The notes under the pieces are model-generated. The model was given only the letters and a program-made list of their open reading frames with translations, was not told the DNA's origin and ran no database searches. From assembly GCA_951804985.1 (NCBI GenBank), contig OX638130.1:127671593-127735592 (forward strand): a stretch of 64,000 bases of DNA, written 5' to 3'. Positions within the stretch are counted from its first letter, which is position 1. The number at the start of each line of letters is the position of its first letter. The translations under genes were made by a program, and so were the position numbers. The stretch comes from Dryomyza anilis (Eukaryota; Arthropoda; Insecta; Diptera; Dryomyzidae). Shown in pieces: positions 63,831-64,000 of the stretch.

Positions 63831-64000
63831 AATACCCTACACATATGTGTGGTTACCATTCAAAGTGATATATAGGTCACCAGGGTATACGAATCCTGAA
63901 AATAACTACAAACATTCAATCGTTTAAGAATTTCCATTCATTTAATACCCATATTTACAAATGGGTAGGTGTACCGAATTTCGATTTTTTTTTGTGAACC

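Overview
The window is chromosomal DNA of a higher fly (Diptera, most likely a schizophoran such as a tephritid or calyptrate). It is strongly AT-rich and loaded with repeats. Four spliced protein-coding genes can be reconstructed, all on the minus strand and all in the first 21 kb. They are two paralogous trypsin-like serine proteases (970-6622 and 7933-13012), an XLF/Cernunnos non-homologous end-joining factor (13729-15800) and a BTB-pipsqueak transcription factor that I read as ribbon (17341-20565). I joined every exon by hand. Each gene closes with GT-AG introns, matching phases and total lengths divisible by three (314, 329, 312 and 736 aa).

The two proteases share intron positions and phases (1, 2, 0). 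Each has one giant intron where its paralog has a very small one: intron 1 of the first is about 4.5 kb and intron 3 of the second about 4.0 kb. Both giant introns are full of transposable elements, including a mariner relic, a SINE, MITEs and simple repeats. Both proteins have a signal peptide, an IIGG activation site, an intact His-Asp-Ser triad, a trypsin-type Asp in the S1 pocket and a hydrophobic C-terminal tail that suggests membrane attachment. Both genes carry the same GATA-type motif about 200-250 bp upstream of the start codon. XLF has a DRE-type palindrome (TATCGATA) inside an inverted repeat just upstream of its start codon.

From about 20.6 kb to the end I see no convincing coding exon. 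The first rib coding exon begins with a splice acceptor, so at least one non-coding exon must lie upstream, and this 43 kb may largely be rib 5' intron and regulatory DNA. A candidate Inr+DPE core promoter on the correct strand lies near 61.2 kb.

The rest is a dense record of repeat activity: a tRNA-derived SINE family (three copies, one with a 12-bp target-site duplication), a TA-flanked MITE family (six copies), several other terminal-inverted-repeat families, a nested element pair near 43 kb, a dispersed 42-bp minisatellite, a 1.3-kb array of a 9-bp unit, an approximately 180-bp satellite-like array and several tandem duplications. I found no CRISPR array, rRNA gene or functional tRNA.
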